Source of the DNA: CAWCBH01 sp963793785
GTDB lineage: Bacteria; Actinomycetota; Thermoleophilia; Solirubrobacterales; 70-9
NCBI GenBank assembly: GCA_963793785.1
Contig: CAWCBH010000003.1
Span: 744,001 to 808,000 of the forward strand
DNA: 64,000 bases
Direction: 5' to 3'
Part shown: positions 52,267-60,678 of the stretch, in pieces
Layout: the number at the start of each line of letters is the position of its first letter
Numbering within the stretch: the first letter of the stretch is position 1
Translations under genes and position numbers: made by a program
Notes under the pieces: model-generated
What the model was told of the DNA's origin: nothing
What the model saw: the letters and a program-made list of their open reading frames with translations, nothing else
Database searches by the model: none

Positions 52267-54363
52267 GTGCGGGCGGCGCTGACCTTTTCGGGGACCCGGC
52301 GGGCGAAGTGGCTTGTCGCCGGAGCCTGGCTGGCGATCTTCTTCGGCCTCAACGCGGTCAACATCTTCGACCGCTACTCCGACGCCGAGCGCAACCGCAC
52401 CGTCGACTACCTGCCCGGCGGCGCCGAGTCGGTCGAGGTGATCGAGAAGATCGAGGATTTCCAGTCCGGCGAGCGGTTCGCGGCGGTCGTCGTCTACCGC
52501 CGCGACGGCGGCCTCACCGCCGCCGACCGAGCGCGGATCGGCGCCGACCGCGCCGAGCTGGAGGAGGCCGCCACAGCCGGCCGCCCGCCCCCGCCGATCG
52601 TCTCCCGCGACCGCACCACGGCGCTGAACGTCGTCCCCTTCCAGACCACCGGCGAGGGTGAGATCGTCACCCGCGACATCGACAACGTGCGCGAGGCGAT
52701 CGAAGGGGCGCCGCAGGGCCTGAAGGTCGAGGTGACCGGCCCGGCCGGGTTCGCCTCCGACGCGATCGACGTCTTCGACTCGATCAACGGCACTTTGGTC
52801 GCCGCAACGGCGCTGCTCGTCTTCGTCCTCTTGATCCTCATCTACCGCAGCCCGATCTTCTGGCTGATCCCGTTCTTCTCGGTGATCGTCGCCGAGGTCA
52901 GCTCGCGCGGGCTCGGCTACCTGCTCTCAGAGCTGGGCACGACGGTCACCGGGCAGAGCTCGGCGATCCTCACCGTCCTCGTGTTCGGCGCCGGCACCGA
53001 CTACGCGCTGCTGATCGTCGCCCGCTACCGAGAGGAGCTGCGCCGCCAGGAGGACCGCCACGCGGCGATCGCGACTGCGATGCGGACCGCCGGACCGCCC
53101 GTCGTTGCCTCGGCTGCGACGGTGATGGCGGCGCTGCTCTGCCTCTCGCTGGCGCAGGTGAACGGAACCGCCGGCCTGGCACTGATCGGGGCGATGGGCA
53201 TCGGCCTGGCGATGCTCGTGATGTGCACGCTGCTGCCGGCGCTGCTGGCGATCTGCGGCCGGCGTGCCTTCTGGCCCCGGGTCCCGCATCTCGGCGACAC
53301 CGGAGCCGACGAGACGCACGGTGTCTGGCGGCGGATCGCCGACCGGGTCGGCGCCCGGCCGCGGCCGGTCTGGATCGGCTCCACCGCCCTGCTGGCGGTC
53401 CTCTGCGTCGGGCTCGTCTTCTTCAGCACCAACCTCACGACCGGCAACCAGTTCCGTGACGAAGAGAGCTCGACCCGCGGCCAGGAGCTCGTCTCCCGTG
53501 CCTTCCCGGCCGGCGCCAACGCGCCGAACACCGTCGTGGTGCCGAACCCGCTGGTCGCTGACCGGGTGCGTGAGGTGCTCCTGGCCCGCGAGGAGGTGGC
53601 GACGGTGGGGCCGGTCGAAACCGGCCAACCCGGCGCCCGCTTCGACCTCATCCTGAGCATCGACCCCTACTCGCGGGAGGCGTTCGGGGAGATTCCTGAC
53701 CTGCGCCAGGCGGCTCGGCAAGCAGGCGGCGAGGATGTCCTGATCGGGGGCCCGACGGCCGAAGAGCACGATCTGCGCGAAGCGGCCGAGCGCGACAACC
53801 TGGTCATCGTCCCGCTGGTGCTGCTGGTCGTATTCCTGGTCCTGGCGCTGCTGCTGCGGGCGCTGTTGTTGCCGGTCATCCTGATCGCAACCGTGGTGCT
53901 GTCCTTCGTCGCCGCCCTGGGCGTCGGCGCCTTCTTCTTCGACTTCGTCTTCGACTTCCCCGGCTCCGACCCGTCGCTGCCGCTCTACGCGTTCGTGTTC
54001 CTCGTCGCGCTGGGCATCGACTACAACATCTTCCTGATGGCGCGGGTGCGCGAGGAGGCGCAGCGCTACGGGACAAGACCGGGAATGGTGCGTGGGCTCG
54101 CGGTCACCGGCGGGGTGATCACCTCGGCCGGGATCGTCCTCGCCGGGACGTTCAGCGTCCTCGCCTCGCTACCGCTCGTCTTCTTGACCGAGATCGGCTT
54201 CACGATCGCCTTCGGGGTCCTCCTCGACACGTTCCTGGTTCGCTCCGTCCTGGTCCCGGCGCTGGTCTTCGACATCGGGCCGAAGGTCTGGTGGCCATCC
54301 ACCCTCTCGGCATCGATGGAGCGGCGCCTACCCCGCGAAGCCGAGCCGGAGACCACCGCCTAG
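52267..54363 (+). CDS. MMPL/RND-superfamily membrane transporter
   Basis: 698 residues. Twelve helices in two halves, each preceded by an extracellular loop; the RND-type motifs GAGTDYALLIVARYREEL (first half) and ALGIDYNIFLMARVREEA (second half) contain the conserved Asp-Tyr pair of the proton path. GSTAL...FFSTNLTTGNQF opens the second half. It resembles MmpL and YdfJ proteins that move lipids or drugs outward. GTG 52267 is the first start after the purine tract, so its normal promoter region may be damaged or missing. Confidence 0.9.
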   Translation: MRAALTFSGTRRAKWLVAGAWLAIFFGLNAVNIFDRYSDAERNRTVDYLPGGAESVEVIEKIEDFQSGERFAAVVVYRRDGGLTAADRARIGADRAELEEAATAGRPPPPIVSRDRTTALNVVPFQTTGEGEIVTRDIDNVREAIEGAPQGLKVEVTGPAGFASDAIDVFDSINGTLVAATALLVFVLLILIYRSPIFWLIPFFSVIVAEVSSRGLGYLLSELGTTVTGQSSAILTVLVFGAGTDYALLIVARYREELRRQEDRHAAIATAMRTAGPPVVASAATVMAALLCLSLAQVNGTAGLALIGAMGIGLAMLVMCTLLPALLAICGRRAFWPRVPHLGDTGADETHGVWRRIADRVGARPRPVWIGSTALLAVLCVGLVFFSTNLTTGNQFRDEESSTRGQELVSRAFPAGANAPNTVVVPNPLVADRVREVLLAREEVATVGPVETGQPGARFDLILSIDPYSREAFGEIPDLRQAARQAGGEDVLIGGPTAEEHDLREAAERDNLVIVPLVLLVVFLVLALLLRALLLPVILIATVVLSFVAALGVGAFFFDFVFDFPGSDPSLPLYAFVFLVALGIDYNIFLMARVREEAQRYGTRPGMVRGLAVTGGVITSAGIVLAGTFSVLASLPLVFLTEIGFTIAFGVLLDTFLVRSVLVPALVFDIGPKVWWPSTLSASMERRLPREAEPETTA

Positions 54364-54436
54364 GTAACTGCGGCAGCGCGCGTTTCGGCGCGTTAGTCGC
54401 CGCGACCGCCTGAGCCCGGCCCCGCGGCGAGGTGCG

Positions 54437-54462
54437 GTTTCACCGCCCGACGCGCTGGGTAC
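54437..54462 (+). promoter_or_regulatory. SigB/SigF-type promoter upstream of the DUF6131-like gene
   Basis: GTTT (54437-54440), exactly 16 nt, GGGTAC (54457-54462). This matches the general-stress consensus in both boxes. The transcript would start near 54469, 4 nt before the ATG. Confidence 0.6.
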
Positions 54463-54472
54463 GTTTTCCGCC

Positions 54473-54613
54473 ATGGAGCTATCACTGCTGTTGATAATCA
54501 TCGGGATCGTGCTTGCGATCCTCGTGCATTACGCATTGGGGATCATCTTGATCCTGATCGGCCTCGTGCTGCTCATCCTGCCGCGCCTGCGCGGCGGCAC
54601 CAGACGGGCCTAG
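54473..54613 (+). CDS. 46-residue membrane protein, DUF6131-like
   Basis: A 46-codon gene: MELSLLLIIIGIVLAILVHY, then ALGIILILIGLVLLILPRLR and a short Arg/Gly tail. Two hydrophobic helices separated by HYAL and followed by a basic end, as in the small DUF6131 membrane proteins of Actinobacteria (linked by proximity to stress in my memory only). Good SigB-type promoter in front and a strong terminator behind support expression as a single gene. Confidence 0.65.
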   Translation: MELSLLLIIIGIVLAILVHYALGIILILIGLVLLILPRLRGGTRRA

Positions 54614-54634
54614 GCGGACGAGGAGAGGTTTGCG

Positions 54635-54660
54635 CGCCGGCCCGAGGGATCGGGCCGGCG
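54635..54660. terminator. Bidirectional terminator between DUF6131-like and minus-strand membrane gene
   Basis: CGCCGGCCCGA (54635-54645) and TCGGGCCGGCG (54650-54660) form an 11-bp stem with a GGGA tetraloop, placed between convergent genes. Confidence 0.75.
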
Positions 54661-54671
54661 TCGCTGTTCCT

Positions 54672-55103
54672 CTAGCCTGCGGCGAGCCAGGTACCCAGCG
54701 CCAGCACGACCAGGCCGGCCTCGATCGCCAGCAGCAGCCCGATCGCGTCGGCAAGCGAGTCGGCCGGCGAGAAGCCGCCGCCCCAGATCAGCAGCACCCC
54801 GGCCGCGAGCGCCGACAGCGCAACCGTGCCCCAGACCAGCATCGCCGGCTCCCAGGCCTCGGCCCGCGCGGGCTGGCGGGCGACGAGGAAGCGGTTGACG
54901 GCGAAGGGGACTGCGAACAGCGCCGCGAAGCTCGCCGCCGCGAAGACCGCGATCCACCCGTTCAGCGACGAGAGGCTGAGGTAAGGCGGGCCCGACGCGC
55001 TCGCCAGCAGCCCCGAGACCAAGGCGACCGCGACCGCGGCGCCGAGCGCCACAGCCGGCCACGAGGCGACCGGCTCGGCGTCTGCGATCTGGCGCCGGTC
55101 CAC
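54672..55103 (-). CDS. Four-helix membrane protein of unknown function
   Basis: 143 residues with hydrophobic helices at about 18-38 (ALGAAVAVALVSGLLAS), 48-70, 84-105 and 118-140. Ala/Val-rich and without conserved charges in the helices. Lies 7 nt downstream of the frameshifted secreted protein gene and is likely cotranscribed with it. Confidence 0.7.
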   Translation of the reverse strand: MDRRQIADAEPVASWPAVALGAAVAVALVSGLLASASGPPYLSLSSLNGWIAVFAAASFAALFAVPFAVNRFLVARQPARAEAWEPAMLVWGTVALSALAAGVLLIWGGGFSPADSLADAIGLLLAIEAGLVVLALGTWLAAG

Positions 55104-55110
55104 GAGTTGC

Positions 55111-56131
55111 TCAGCAGACGTGCACCCGGGCGGCGCTGCGCACGACCTCGAACGCGGAGCCGGGAATCCGCTTCAGCTGATTGAGGTTCTCGTCGCGCCA
55201 GCGGCGGTCGCTGCTGCCGCTGAAGAACCAGTTGGAGCCGTTGTCGGCGACGATGAAGCCGTAACGCTTCAGCGCTCGGGCGATCACCTTCGCGGCGCCG
55301 CTGAAGCGCCCGAGGTCATATCCGGAGCGCAGCCGCAGTCGCAGGCCCATCGGCGGCGCATTGGCGCTCGAGGTGTCGCCGGCGCAGTGGGAGGCGGGAT
55401 GGATCCAGGCGTCGCGAGTCGACTCGAAGGTGACGCGGATCGCGTGGTCGATGCGCCCTCGCTTGACCTCGTCGAGACGGACCAGGCCCGGGAAGACCGC
55501 CAGCCCGGCGGCGTCGGCGGAGGTGTAGCCGTCGCGCCGCAGAGCGTTGGAGCGCAGATTCCAGCTCACCCCCGAGTCGGCGTTCCAGTGGTCGCGCCCG
55601 CGTCCGACGAAGAAGGCCCGGTAGAGCTCGTAGAGGACGCAGCGAGCACGGTCGACGACGAGCACATGGCGGTCGCCGTCGCTTCGCTGGCCGCCCTCGA
55701 CGGGGGCGCCGGCCGGGATCGGGAACGGGCCGCGGTCGCTCTCGGAGCCGAAGGCCGTGTAGTTGATCGGCAACCGGCGCTGGTTGCGGCCGACGACCGC
55801 ATACGGAAATCCGTAGGCCCGCGGCGAGCCGAAGTCGGGGTGCAGGAAGTTTCCGCCCTGGGTGTTGATGTAGGCGGTGATCGCGGCCGAGTTCGGGGCC
55901 ACCGGGGCCCGGGAGACGTCCTGGTTCCAGGCCGCCTGGTTGGGCAGCGACGGTGCGGTCGCCGGAAGCGATCGGGGAGGATCCGGGAAGACCGGGCAGC
56001 CACCGAGGCCGGGGTAGGGGCCGACACGGCGCTCCTGAGTCGTCGATCGCCGAGGCGATCGCGGCCAGCGCCGTCATCGCCAAGCAAATCGCAGCCACTC
56101 GCGATCCGGCTTTCACGTAAGAGCGGCGCAT
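55111..56131 (-). CDS. Secreted protein of unknown function, one frameshift near 56030
   Basis: The start at 56131 gives a signal peptide (RVAAICLAMTALAAIASA). Near 56030 the frame must change by one base to continue in GPYPGLGGCPVFPDPPRSL, NQDVSRAPVAPNSAAITAYI and the main domain, HPDFGSPRAYGFPYAVVGRN, HVLVVDRARCVLYELYRAF, LPVFPG-like LAVFPGLVRLDEV, ending GSNWFFSGSSDRRWRDENL. About 340 residues in all. The domain looks beta-rich with conserved Trp/Asp; it may be a phosphodiesterase- or lectin-like secreted protein but I cannot name a family. Confidence 0.6.
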
Positions 56132-56150
56132 CGAACGGGGTTATAGCCGT

Positions 56151-56196
56151 CGAGAGGACGCTTGAGGCTCCTATAGGGGTACGAAACGTCCTCTCG
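56151..56196. repeat. 10-bp inverted repeat with inner CCTATAGG palindrome
   Basis: CGAGAGGACG (56151-56160) and CGTCCTCTCG (56187-56196) are exact inverted copies, 26 nt apart. CCTATAGG, an 8-bp palindrome, sits in the centre at about 56170-56177. It lies between the GH15 stop and the secreted-protein start, so it could be a terminator of one or an operator of the other. Confidence 0.55.
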
Positions 56197-56215
56197 GCGA
56201 ATCCGGGCCCCGCAT

Positions 56216-58099
56216 CTACCGGCCGTCCCCACCCGCGCCGCGCAGCTCGCTGAACACGGCGGTGACCCCGTCCTTGCGGTCGCGCCGCTCGTCGGCGATC
56301 ACGTGCGAGATCGCGTTGATCAGGGCCAGGTGGGTGAAGGCCTGCGGGAAGTTGCCGAGGTGGCGGTTCGTCTTCGGGTCCAGCTCCTCGGCGTAGAGGT
56401 CGAGCGGGCCGGCGAGCGCGAGCAGGCGCTCGCAGAGCTGGCGGGCGTGGCGGCGCTCGCCGATCTCGGAGAGGGCGGAGACGAGCCAGAAGGAGCAGAT
56501 CAGGAAGGTTCCCTCCTCGCCCTCGAGGCCGTCGTCGGTCTCCTCCACGAGGTAGCGGAGGACGAGCCCATCCTGGCTGAGGTCCTCGGCGATCGCCATC
56601 ACCGTCGCCCGCACCCGCCGATCGCCGGGGGGCAGGAAACGCAGCAGCGGGATCAGCAGCGTCGAGGCGTCGAGGGCGTCGGTGTCGTAGTGCTGGCGGA
56701 AGACGCCGTCCCGGACGCCGCGCTCCAGGACCTCGGCGCGGACCTCGGTAGCGGTCGCGTCCCAGCGTTCGCTCAGCGCGGTCTCGCCACGCGCCTTCGC
56801 CAGCCGGCGGCCGCGATCGACCGCGACCCAGATCATCAGCTTCGAGGAGACGTAGTGCTTGGGTTCACCGCGTGCCTCCCATATCCCCTGGTCGGGATGC
56901 GGCCAGGCCTCGATCGCGGCCTCGACCTGGGCCTCGATCAGCTCCCAGTAGGGCTCCGGGAGCTCCTGGATCGCCTTCGCGTGCAGGTAGATCGAGTCCA
57001 GCAGCGCGCCCCAGACGTCGTTCTGGCGCTGCTTGGCGGCGCCATTGCCGATCCGCACCGGCCGCGAGCCCTCGTAGCCGGAGAGGTGATCGAGGGTCCG
57101 CTCGGGCAGCTCCTTCTCGCCGCCGATCCCGTACATGATCTGCAACTCGGGGTCCTGCATGCCGATGCCGGCGATGAAGCGGATGAAATGGGCTGCCTCC
57201 TCGTCGAATCCGAGCGTGTGCATCGCCCAGAGGCTGAAGGTCGAGTCGCGGATCCAGCAGTAGCGGTAATCCCAGTTGCGCTCCCCTCCCGGCGTCTCGG
57301 GGAGTGAGGTGGTCGGGGCCGCGACGATGGCGCCCGTCGGCGCGTAGGTGAGGCCTTTGAGGACCAGCGCCGACCGCTGCAGGTGGACCCGCCATGGGTG
57401 GTCGGGAAAGGCGCCGTGGCGCAGCCAGTGGCGCCAGAACTCACGGGTCGACTCCATCCGCTCCAGGGCCTCGGGCGCGCTCCGCGGCCCACCCAGGTCG
57501 CCCCTCTGCCAGGTGATCGAGCAGAAGCTGACCTCGTCCTCTCGCAGGCTGACCCGGCCGCGCGCGGCGCCGCCGGAGAGCGAGAGGTCCATGTCGGTCG
57601 TCAGGGCCAGGCGCACCGTGCCGTCGGCGGCCACGGCCTCGCCGAGCTCGCCGCCGCTCCAGCTCGCGCCCTCGCTCCCGTACGCGAAGCGCGGCAGGCA
57701 CTCCATCTCCAGCTCCACCTCACCGTCGACGCAGGTCGCGATCCGCAACAGCGAGCCGTCGGACTCGTGCTCGACCTGCGGCCGCGAGCCCGCGCCCTCC
57801 TGGTGTTGCCATTCGCCGATCGTCAGCGCATCGAGGACGACGACCCAGCCGGTGGGCGTGACCCAGGTGGTCTCGACGATCAGCGTTCCGGGCTCGTAGC
57901 GGCGGCTGATCGGGACGACGACGCCCGCCGGCCCGAAGCGGAAATGCCCGGCGTCGCGGTCGAGCAGGGCAGCGAAGGCGCTGGGCGAGTCGAAGCGGGG
58001 GACGCAAAGCCACTCGATCGCCCCGTCGTTGGAGACGAGGGCGCTGGTGTGGCAATCCGACAGGAAGCCGTAGCTGCCTATCGGCGGGAACTCGCTCAG
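56216..58099 (-). CDS. Glycoside hydrolase family 15 protein (glucoamylase/trehalase-like)
   Basis: About 627 residues. N-terminal beta-sandwich: IGSYGFLSDCHTSALVSNDG and FDSPSAFAALLDRDAG; C-terminal (alpha/alpha)6 barrel with RNWDYRYCWIRDSTFSLWAM, acidic catalytic regions IGGEKELPERTLDHLSGYEG, DVWGALLDSIYLH and the late EEGTFLICSFWLV. GH15 proteins of this size in Actinobacteria act on alpha-glucans or trehalose in the cytosol. No ATG, GTG or TTG exists upstream of residue 118; the conserved N-terminus begins at a CTG (58099), 10 nt from the ferritin-like stop. Confidence 0.85.
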   Translation of the reverse strand: MSEFPPIGSYGFLSDCHTSALVSNDGAIEWLCVPRFDSPSAFAALLDRDAGHFRFGPAGVVVPISRRYEPGTLIVETTWVTPTGWVVVLDALTIGEWQHQEGAGSRPQVEHESDGSLLRIATCVDGEVELEMECLPRFAYGSEGASWSGGELGEAVAADGTVRLALTTDMDLSLSGGAARGRVSLREDEVSFCSITWQRGDLGGPRSAPEALERMESTREFWRHWLRHGAFPDHPWRVHLQRSALVLKGLTYAPTGAIVAAPTTSLPETPGGERNWDYRYCWIRDSTFSLWAMHTLGFDEEAAHFIRFIAGIGMQDPELQIMYGIGGEKELPERTLDHLSGYEGSRPVRIGNGAAKQRQNDVWGALLDSIYLHAKAIQELPEPYWELIEAQVEAAIEAWPHPDQGIWEARGEPKHYVSSKLMIWVAVDRGRRLAKARGETALSERWDATATEVRAEVLERGVRDGVFRQHYDTDALDASTLLIPLLRFLPPGDRRVRATVMAIAEDLSQDGLVLRYLVEETDDGLEGEEGTFLICSFWLVSALSEIGERRHARQLCERLLALAGPLDLYAEELDPKTNRHLGNFPQAFTHLALINAISHVIADERRDRKDGVTAVFSELRGAGGDGR

Positions 58100-58109
58100 C
58101 GCTGCGGCC

Positions 58110-58619
58110 TCAGGCCAGTCCCTCGGCCGCGTACTCGCGCAGGAACCCTTCGAACAGCCGGCGGTGGCCCTGCTCGTCGCGGAGGATGTCGATCACCATG
58201 TCCTGGGTGACCGGGTCGATGCCCTCGGTCTCCTCGACGACCCGGGTGTAGTGCTCGATCGCCCCGGTCTCGGCGGCGATCACGCCCTTGATCACATGCA
58301 CGATGTCGGTCTGCTGGGAGGGCGGCTGCAAGAAGTCCTGTTCGGCCGCGAAGTCGAGCGACCCGGGGACGACGCCGTAGAGCTCCTTGATCCGGTCGGC
58401 GAACTGCTGCGCGTGGCCGAGCTCCTCGGTGATGTCCTGCTTCAGCGATTCGATGATCTCCTGGGCGCGGACGCCGTCGGGGTTGACCGAGTTGGCGATG
58501 TAGCTCATCACGGTCTCGATCTCCATCCAGTAGGACTTCGTCAGCAGCGCGATGATCTGCTCGCGCTTCTCCTCGTTCTCATCGGCGAGGATCCCCTCGC
58601 CAACGGTCAGCTCGCTCAT
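58110..58619 (-). CDS. Ferritin-like (bacterioferritin/Dps-type) protein
   Basis: 169 residues, four-helix bundle: IIALLTKSYWMEIETVMSYIAN, SLKQDITEELGHAQQFADRI, KGVIAAETGAIEHYTRVVEET and MVIDILRDEQGHRRLFEGFLR. The ExxH pairs (EELGHA, DEQGHR) and Glu residues build a di-iron site. It would store iron or remove peroxide. Followed immediately by the GH15 gene, an association also seen in stress-related actinobacterial operons. Confidence 0.85.
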   Translation of the reverse strand: MSELTVGEGILADENEEKREQIIALLTKSYWMEIETVMSYIANSVNPDGVRAQEIIESLKQDITEELGHAQQFADRIKELYGVVPGSLDFAAEQDFLQPPSQQTDIVHVIKGVIAAETGAIEHYTRVVEETEGIDPVTQDMVIDILRDEQGHRRLFEGFLREYAAEGLA

Positions 58620-58742
58620 CGCGTCGGTCCTTTCGGTGGCTTCTCGGGCCCAACCTAGCAATGCCCCGAAACCGGGCCGAGAAACCACGGCGAGCCGCTT
58701 GCGGGGGCAGGAAGGGGCTTTGGGGAGCGGAAAAAGCACGCG

Positions 58743-59720
58743 ATGATCGTCGATTGCGCCCACTACAAGGCGGGCCAGCGCCAGCACGAGGGCCCGATCC
58801 CGCTCGAGGACGCCGCCGCCTGCGTCTCCGGCGAGCCGGGCGAGTTCGTCTGGGTCGGCCTGCTCGAGCCCGAGATCGAGGAGATGCGACAGGTGGCGGC
58901 GCTGTTCGGCCTCCACGAGCTGGCCGTCGAGGACGCTTCCCGTGCCCACCAGCGGCCGAAGCTCGAGGACTACGAGGACTCCTTCTTCATCGTCCTCAAG
59001 ACCGCCCGCTACCACGACGAGTCCGAGACCGTCCATTTCGGCGAGATCGACATCTTCGTCGGCCCCGGCTACGTGGTCCACGTTCGCCACGGCGAGGGCA
59101 GCGGGCTGCGCGGCGCGCGGCGGCGGCTGCAGGAGCGCCGCGACCTGCTCAAGGAAGGACCGGCGGCAGTCGTCTGGGCGATCCTCGACCAGGTCGTCGA
59201 CGACTACACGCCGGTCGTGGAGGGGATCGACGACGACATCCAGGAGGTCGAGGCGGCCGTGTTCGCGCCGGAGACCGACGCCCCGACCGAGCGGATCTAC
59301 TTCCTCAAACGGGAGGTGATCGAGTTCCATCGCGCGATCTTTCCGCTCCTGGCGCCGCTGGAGTCGATCCAGCGGGGGGCCTTCCCGCAACTGGACGAGC
59401 AGCTGCGCCGCTACCTGCGCGATGTCTCCGACCACGCCAAGCGCGTCGACGAGATGGTCAACTCGCAGCGCGAGCTGCTGACCTCGGTCCTGGAGGCGAA
59501 CCTGGCCCTGGTCAGCGTCAACCAGAACGAGGTCGTGAAGAGGATCTCCGGCTACGCGGCGCTGATCGCGGTGCCGACCTTCATCGCCAGCGTCTACGGG
59601 ATGAACTTCGAGCACATGCCCGAGCTCGACTCCGAGCTCGGCTACCCGCTGACCCTGCTGGCGATGGCGCTCCTCGTCGCCCTGCTGTTCACGCTCCTGC
59701 GCCGCGCCCGCTGGATCTAG
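58743..59720 (+). CDS. corA: CorA-family magnesium/cobalt channel
   Basis: 325 residues. Large cytosolic N-terminal domain (HELAVEDASRAHQRPKLEDY), long helix with SVLEANLALVSVNQNEVVKRISGYA, then the two C-terminal membrane helices with the pore motif YGMNFEHMPEL (GMN) and a final basic RRARW tail. It forms a pentameric Mg2+ channel. ATG 58743 faces the divergent ferritin-like gene. Confidence 0.93.
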   Translation: MIVDCAHYKAGQRQHEGPIPLEDAAACVSGEPGEFVWVGLLEPEIEEMRQVAALFGLHELAVEDASRAHQRPKLEDYEDSFFIVLKTARYHDESETVHFGEIDIFVGPGYVVHVRHGEGSGLRGARRRLQERRDLLKEGPAAVVWAILDQVVDDYTPVVEGIDDDIQEVEAAVFAPETDAPTERIYFLKREVIEFHRAIFPLLAPLESIQRGAFPQLDEQLRRYLRDVSDHAKRVDEMVNSQRELLTSVLEANLALVSVNQNEVVKRISGYAALIAVPTFIASVYGMNFEHMPELDSELGYPLTLLAMALLVALLFTLLRRARWI

Positions 59721-59763
59721 CACCGCGCCGGCCCAGACCACTTCACCTGCGTACGCTTGATCG

Positions 59764-60678
59764 GTGGTCCTGCCGCTCGCCCACGCCGCCCCGACGTTCG
59801 CCTTCCTGGAGCTTGTCCCGCTTGTGCTCGTGGCGCTGCTTTACGCGAAGCGGACCTCGACTCTCGCCGCCCAGGGCCGGCCGGTGCCGAGCTGGCGGGG
59901 AGCCTGCTTCGCGTCCGGACTGGTGCTGATCGGCGTCGCCCTGTTCTCGCCGATCGGGCACATGTCGGAGGAACTGGTCAGCGCCCACATGGTCGAGCAC
60001 CTGTTGATCGCCGACGTCGCGGCCCTGCTGTTGGTGCTGGGGCTGACCGGGCCGCTGCTGCAGCCGGTCCTGGCGATCCGGGGCCTGGCCCCGCTGCGCG
60101 TCCTCGCCCATCCCGCCGTCGCCTTTCCGCTCTGGGCGGCCAACCTGTACCTGTGGCACATCCCGGCCCTCTATCAGGAGGCCTTCGGGACGGCGCCCGT
60201 GCACGCGCTCGAGCACACGCTGTTCATCTTCTTCGGCTGCCTGATGTGGATGCCGCTGGTCGGGCCGCTGCCGGTGCCGCAGTGGTTCGGCAACGGCTGG
60301 CGGCTCGGCTACGCGGTCGGGGTTCGCTTTGCGGGGGCGATCCTCGGCAATGTGCTGATGTGGTCGGGGACCGTCCTCTACCCGATCTACGAGGACGGCG
60401 AGGCCTACTGGGAGATCTCGCCCCTCGCCGACCAATCGACGGCAGGGGCGATCATGATGATCGAGGGGACCTTCGTGGCGCTCGGGGTCTTCGCCTGGCT
60501 GTTCTTCCGCAGCGCCGCGCAGGGCGCCGAGAAGCAGCGGTTGCTCGACCTCGCTGCCAGCCGTGGGGTGGCGCTGGACGAAGCGCGGGCCGGCAGGGCT
60601 GCGGCCGCGGGGCGCGGCGCCCGGCTCGAGGAGCGCCTGGCCGGAGGGGGTGGAGACGGTCAGCGCCACGAGGCGTAA
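59764..60678 (+). CDS. ctaG: Cytochrome c oxidase assembly factor, Caa3_CtaG family
   Basis: 304 residues and seven or more membrane helices. PIGHMSEELVSAHMVEHLL with several conserved His and Glu residues, WHIPALYQEAF, HALEHTLFIFFGCLMWMPL are family-defining and probably bind copper for delivery to the Cu(B) centre. The cytosolic tail is Arg/Ala-rich. GTG start; it overlaps the next gene by 29 nt, so the two are coupled. Confidence 0.9.
   Translation: MVLPLAHAAPTFAFLELVPLVLVALLYAKRTSTLAAQGRPVPSWRGACFASGLVLIGVALFSPIGHMSEELVSAHMVEHLLIADVAALLLVLGLTGPLLQPVLAIRGLAPLRVLAHPAVAFPLWAANLYLWHIPALYQEAFGTAPVHALEHTLFIFFGCLMWMPLVGPLPVPQWFGNGWRLGYAVGVRFAGAILGNVLMWSGTVLYPIYEDGEAYWEISPLADQSTAGAIMMIEGTFVALGVFAWLFFRSAAQGAEKQRLLDLAASRGVALDEARAGRAAAAGRGARLEERLAGGGGDGQRHEA

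Noticed and set aside
58620..58675. SigB-type promoter before the ferritin-like gene
   Set aside because: GTTT is present but the -10 is GGGCCC with a 17-nt spacer; match too weak.
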